The position numbers and the translations under genes were made by a program. 21,237 nucleotides of DNA from Stramenopiles sp. TOSAG23-2 (lineage: Eukaryota > Sar): the NCBI GenBank assembly GCA_900128395.1, contig LT649541.1, forward strand, positions 1-21,237, given 5' to 3'. Within the stretch, counting starts at the first letter, position 1. Each line of letters opens with the position of its first letter. Below the pieces are notes generated by a model. It was given only the letters and a program-made list of their open reading frames with translations, made no database searches and was not told the DNA's origin. Shown here one piece after another: positions 19,401 through 21,237 of the stretch.

Positions 19401-20321
19401 CAAAACGCCTTCACCAGCTTCGCATACATCTGCTGTTATACATCCATTTATTGATGTTTGCCCTTCTTTGCCTGCGGTTGATGCTTTATTTGGTGGGCAC
19501 TTTTCACATTTTGCATTTAGACCGCCTCTTGAATACGTATTCGCTTTGCATGTAGCACATGTAGGTTTTATTTTGCAAATGCAATTATAATGAGACGCAC
19601 AACGAAATTCGGATCCAAAATTTCCATTAAAAGTTACTCCACCATTGCCGCTTATATAACAACCAGGCGGTCTAATTAATTCATCAACAACTCTTACTTG
19701 CTTCCCCCATCTATATTTAGCAGCTATTTTGCATTCTTCAGCCGACGTTATATATGATGGGCATCTACCAGAAGATTGCATGTTATCGGTAACACCTTTC
19801 CCTGGTTCGCACATCAGAGCTTTTTCTACATTAACACATGAGTTTGAAGATGTTTGGTTACTACCATCATATGTGAATGGTCTGTCCACTGGACATGATA
19901 TACATGTTGCATTGATACCTCCTATACTATATGTATTGATTGGGCATTTGTGACATGTGTTTGGTTTGCAGACACATTTATGTGTATTTTTACAATTTAC
20001 TGTTGATTTTGCGTTGTGGTTAAAACTATATGTATTAGAACCAGTTTGTGTAAAATAAAAACATCCAGGTGGGTTAGTCGACCAAGTCTGATGGATTTTA
20101 AATCCTTTATTTTTATCAATACCATTCTTACTATTATATTCAGCTGCTAATTTACATTCTAGCCATGTTGTTATTTTAGATTCACCATTACATTGTGATG
20201 CTAAACCAGATGTAAATCCATATGGTGCAATACGTTCACCAGCTTTACACTCAAGATCTTCACCTCTAGCAACAGATATTAACATAATAAAACATATTTT
20301 TAAAACACTAACTTGCTTCAT
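16431..20321 (-). CDS. secreted protein with five tandem Cys-rich (ephrin-receptor-like) modules
   Basis: The ATG at 20321 gives 1296 aa, starting with a clear signal peptide (residues 1-20). The frame is open 49 codons further upstream to an ATG at 20468, but that extension would bury the signal peptide. Residues about 24-725 are five modules of about 130-146 aa, beginning near 24, 170, 298, 442 and 586. Each has a first half with TEAECKxAAExN, PPGC and CICK motifs, and a second half KCPxxTYSxGG...CxxCP, resembling GCC2/GCC3 ephrin-receptor-like domains. The first-half motif is one I recall from extracellular proteins of marine protists. A partial sixth Cys-rich unit is followed by a coiled coil (about 780-840) and an unrecognised ~450-aa Cys-containing domain. 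The C-terminus is basic (KRRKR). Module 4 has lost its first Cys (VKAG instead of VCEAG). An extracellular matrix or adhesion role is inferred. Confidence 0.82.
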   Translation of the reverse strand: MKQVSVLKICFIMLISVARGEDLECKAGERIAPYGFTSGLASQCNGESKITTWLECKLAAEYNSKNGIDKNKGFKIHQTWSTNPPGCFYFTQTGSNTYSFNHNAKSTVNCKNTHKCVCKPNTCHKCPINTYSIGGINATCISCPVDRPFTYDGSNQTSSNSCVNVEKALMCEPGKGVTDNMQSSGRCPSYITSAEECKIAAKYRWGKQVRVVDELIRPPGCYISGNGGVTFNGNFGSEFRCASHYNCICKIKPTCATCKANTYSRGGLNAKCEKCPPNKASTAGKEGQTSINGCITADVCEAGEGVLQPVDIRAHGPQCTGMNKIKTEAECKAAAESNRENGIDTNKGYAVTSSFGYPPGCFHHMYTNKYRFNTNSNSTAHCVGERPCICKASKCKKCPKYTYSEGGISPKCTPCPAERPYTFLNSKQDSEDSCTRKKDDVMVKAGYGILLPTDIRTSGDASQCSGIYKITTEAECIAAAEYNSKNNIDNNKGYAHRGSWPNAPPGCVHSTIHGAGKYYWNDVQPLKQCGYEGHKCICKTKKCNKCPINTYSKGGINKECKSCPRNTPSTAGKTGQTSIDACVKANVCTEGFGILLPVDIRTSGSQCSSKKMKIKTEAECKLAAESNRKNNIDNNEGFVGKYAYPHSPPGCFYDSGHSNKYSFNTNSHSTTACNNDDKCICKTRICNKCPSQHYSPGGDHIQCQKCANYVIKTSTGLAIDCKATCPDGYENVQNTTERTCRMCQEDYKSKGGEPCKPCTDGTTTSGKRGSPDCPGLTKGMTDRFNKIFKILDQQKEKQNDLSIKNSRLWQKEQIRMRHDQFMKSRKKQDDANEKTSCETQRAKGTVIFPAIEISNEIEKIEDTTCIDTNRDELLKSFCSFTSDLDNLFQIQSIDKEAKSFWPNICCKERRDKTLKICADPSGKLNRGEIVPFALSSGGNYSRHNLYAEVIDSIKKNGYLHKGILALIKSLPSINKSQKKTVEKSIDEFFDEVSLCGPRIVDKPGNPETKLCELFVPYKHAMRNFYELIETLLIKPMKIQQSTSFLETMETFLRKRQLYTKNRLGKNGNTNMQQVMQAKPGSKIPKAEQQCKHATAGTTWTSDNLAKMKLSRCKGYSHIDLSNANVKNIALHYLKNDVSSEYQNYMLNLKQSLRYDIKDTSCPAAPLFTAKDISIQQVYMDTLGTEKEWVAVVNLNTEDKNGYLQSELPYCKVRDYLIGASVKVKAYVDNDRCCDGLRDVKLCQAKPGCKDKLVALKDKSNKDYSKNVAVTGTIYKVTNSIGKRRKRLLSRGSNGDC
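18150..20252. repeat. five ~430-bp coding tandem repeats
   Basis: DNA repeats underlie the five Cys-rich modules, with starts near 20252, 19814, 19427, 18995 and 18563 (read on the minus strand). Modules 3, 4 and 5 are most alike and share NxxNxIDxNxG and LxPxDIR motifs. Module 2 is shorter and lacks the NGIDxNKG segment, and module 1 lacks the LxPxDIR motif. Confidence 0.8.
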
Positions 20322-20514
20322 TATTATCCACACACAATAAATACAATACAAACAAACTTTCGAAACCAATGTTCTATGTATTCGTTTCAAACTACTAACT
20401 ATAGCTACAACGAATGCAACTACGATACCTGTCTCCAATCTCCAAGAAACAGTAAAAAATAATGTCAACGAAAAATGCCAACAATTACAAACAATTACGT
20501 AGAACCTCCCAAAG

Positions 20515-20925
20515 CTATGCGTGTCTGATACCGTGTTCTATGTTCACGATAAAAGTATTCGTGTGTTTGGTTACTTCTACGTGTACGTGTGTTTTTGCTT
20601 TACGTGTGTTTTGTTGTTTCTTAATTTGTGTATTATTATCCGTGTTTTGTTGTTTCTTAATTTGTGTAGTATTATCCGTGTTTTGTGTGTATGTGTTAGT
20701 ACGTGTGTACCTAATATCTTCATCGTCCTGTCCAGTCTGCTCCTGGAAAATCCCAAAATCCCCCTCTTTTTCCTTTAGAAATCACTTCGTATGTCGTTGT
20801 AAAGACAACTTACGTATATTGTTAGCTTTCCTATTTGCGTTGTCTTTTTTTTTCGCAGAGGGTCTAACTGGTTGTATTAATTGTGGATTTTGCCAGCCTT
20901 CGATTTCTTCAGCATTAGAAGTCAT
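20515..20925 (-). CDS. putative small gene of unknown function, with in-frame TGA or an intron
   Basis: On the minus strand an ATG at 20925 opens 47 polar, basic codons up to TGA 20784-20782. The same frame then continues for 88 sense codons to TAG 20517-20515, rich in Thr, Gln, Asn and Lys. This second part contains two copies of a 12-residue repeat (QNTDN-x-TQIKKQ). A strong GTAAGT donor is at 20813 and TTTTCCAG ends at 20743 (71 nt). That splice would shift the frame and stop soon after. A weaker acceptor ending at 20718 gives a 96-nt in-frame intron that removes the TGA. No signal peptide, membrane segment or known domain is seen. The plus-strand frame opposite is hydrophobic and Cys-rich, as expected of an antisense shadow. 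GC is about 38%, higher than neighbours. It lies about 190 nt upstream of the Cys-rich gene, on the same strand. Confidence 0.4.
20606..20697. repeat. 36-bp tandem repeat, about 2.5 copies
   Basis: Copies at 20606-20641 and 20642-20677 differ at one base (T/G), followed by a partial third copy. The unit is a multiple of three and is read on the minus strand as a 12-aa repeat in the putative small gene. Confidence 0.85.
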
Positions 20926-21237
20926 ATTTCTATACTCAAGACTTTAGTTGTTAAGTGTGTGGCAATTATGTTAATATTATTTTACTAATCTTTCACGTTA
21001 TAGCTAAATCTACGAAGTGGGGGTATAATTAGTATTTTTGAAACAGTTTTGTCATTGCGTTCAAGTCTTTTCTTTATTGTGTAAGAATATTTAGTTCCTC
21101 ATATATAATTATTGGAAGATCAATGTAATAAAGAGCACAAGCCTGGCTATGGCAAGAACGAAAAGTAACAGCCTTTTTTTTCTTGCATTCTAGCATTGCT
21201 GGGCATTCCAGGCATTAGCTATAGAGCTAGAGATTGA
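20926..21237. other. right-edge flank
   Basis: No convincing reading frame is seen up to the window end. The region presumably holds the promoter of the minus-strand small gene and includes the poly-A/GGCT motif at 21165-21186. Confidence 0.4.
21165..21186 (-). promoter_or_regulatory. poly-A/GGCT upstream motif, copy 3
   Basis: Read on the minus strand this is GCAAG, an A run, GGCT, then GTTAC. It is in the sense orientation for the small gene starting at 20925, about 240 nt upstream. It supports that gene being real, if the motif is a promoter element. Confidence 0.28.

Noticed and set aside
20322-20468. 49-codon N-terminal extension of the Cys-rich repeat protein
   Set aside because: It would place a complete signal peptide in the interior. 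The ATG at 20321 is the better start.
20462-20947. Plus-strand 161-codon frame with repeated Phe/Cys/Leu-rich segments
   Set aside because: It is hydrophobic and Cys-rich without domain logic and lies opposite a polar, repeat-bearing minus-strand frame. It looks like the antisense shadow of that frame.
1-21237. tRNA, rRNA, CRISPR arrays, insertion sequences
   Set aside because: No T-arm motif with a matching acceptor stem, no spaced direct repeats, and no transposase-like frame were seen on either strand.

Overview
The window looks like nuclear DNA of an intron-poor, AT-rich flagellated protist. Most sampled 60-base lines run near 27-32% GC. Five long unbroken reading frames encode recognisably eukaryotic proteins. 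Poly-Asn runs written mostly with AAT occur in four of them. One protein carries sperm-tail PG-rich repeats, which implies a flagellum. The membrane/LRR/LNR protein has the layout I associate with a large oomycete family, so a stramenopile is my best guess (inference, moderate to low confidence). No prokaryotic operon, CRISPR array, tRNA, rRNA or transposon was recognised.

Layout, left to right. (1) 415-5736 (+): a 1773-aa cytoskeletal or flagellar protein with two fascin-like beta-trefoils, PGPGxY motifs and about five PRW repeats. (2) 6051-7136 (-): a prolyl-4-hydroxylase-type 2OG-Fe(II) oxygenase carrying an exact in-frame 126-bp tandem duplication. (3) 7561-8871 (+): a secreted GH28 polygalacturonase. 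(4) 9063-11177 (-): a membrane-anchored multicopper oxidase with a Cys-rich insertion. (5) 12055-13248 (+): an alkaline-ceramidase (CREST) membrane protein with the full metal site. (6) About 13600-15415: a richer-GC tract (about 40%) with a TATA-like box, a hairpin, a 48-aa zinc-ribbon-like ORF and the membrane half of an LRR/LNR protein. That protein's frame is cut by one in-frame TAG, and its second half (15416-16323) returns to about 27% GC. (7) 16431-20321 (-): a 1296-aa secreted protein with five tandem Cys-rich modules. (8) 20515-20925 (-): a probable small gene of unknown function with an in-frame TGA or an intron.

Genes mostly alternate in strand, giving divergent promoters (7137-7560, 11178-12054) and short convergent gaps (8872-9062, 16324-16430). 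There is no sign of one pathway. Several products are nevertheless surface or secreted: the polygalacturonase, the oxidase, the LRR/LNR protein and the Cys-rich repeat protein. That fits an osmotrophic or host/substrate-interacting lifestyle, which is inference. I do not see a convincing new multi-gene system. The items most worth a second look are the mosaic LRR/LNR locus with its TAG, the exact 126-bp duplication, the zinc-ribbon microprotein, the small right-edge gene, and a poly-A/GGCT motif found upstream of three genes.
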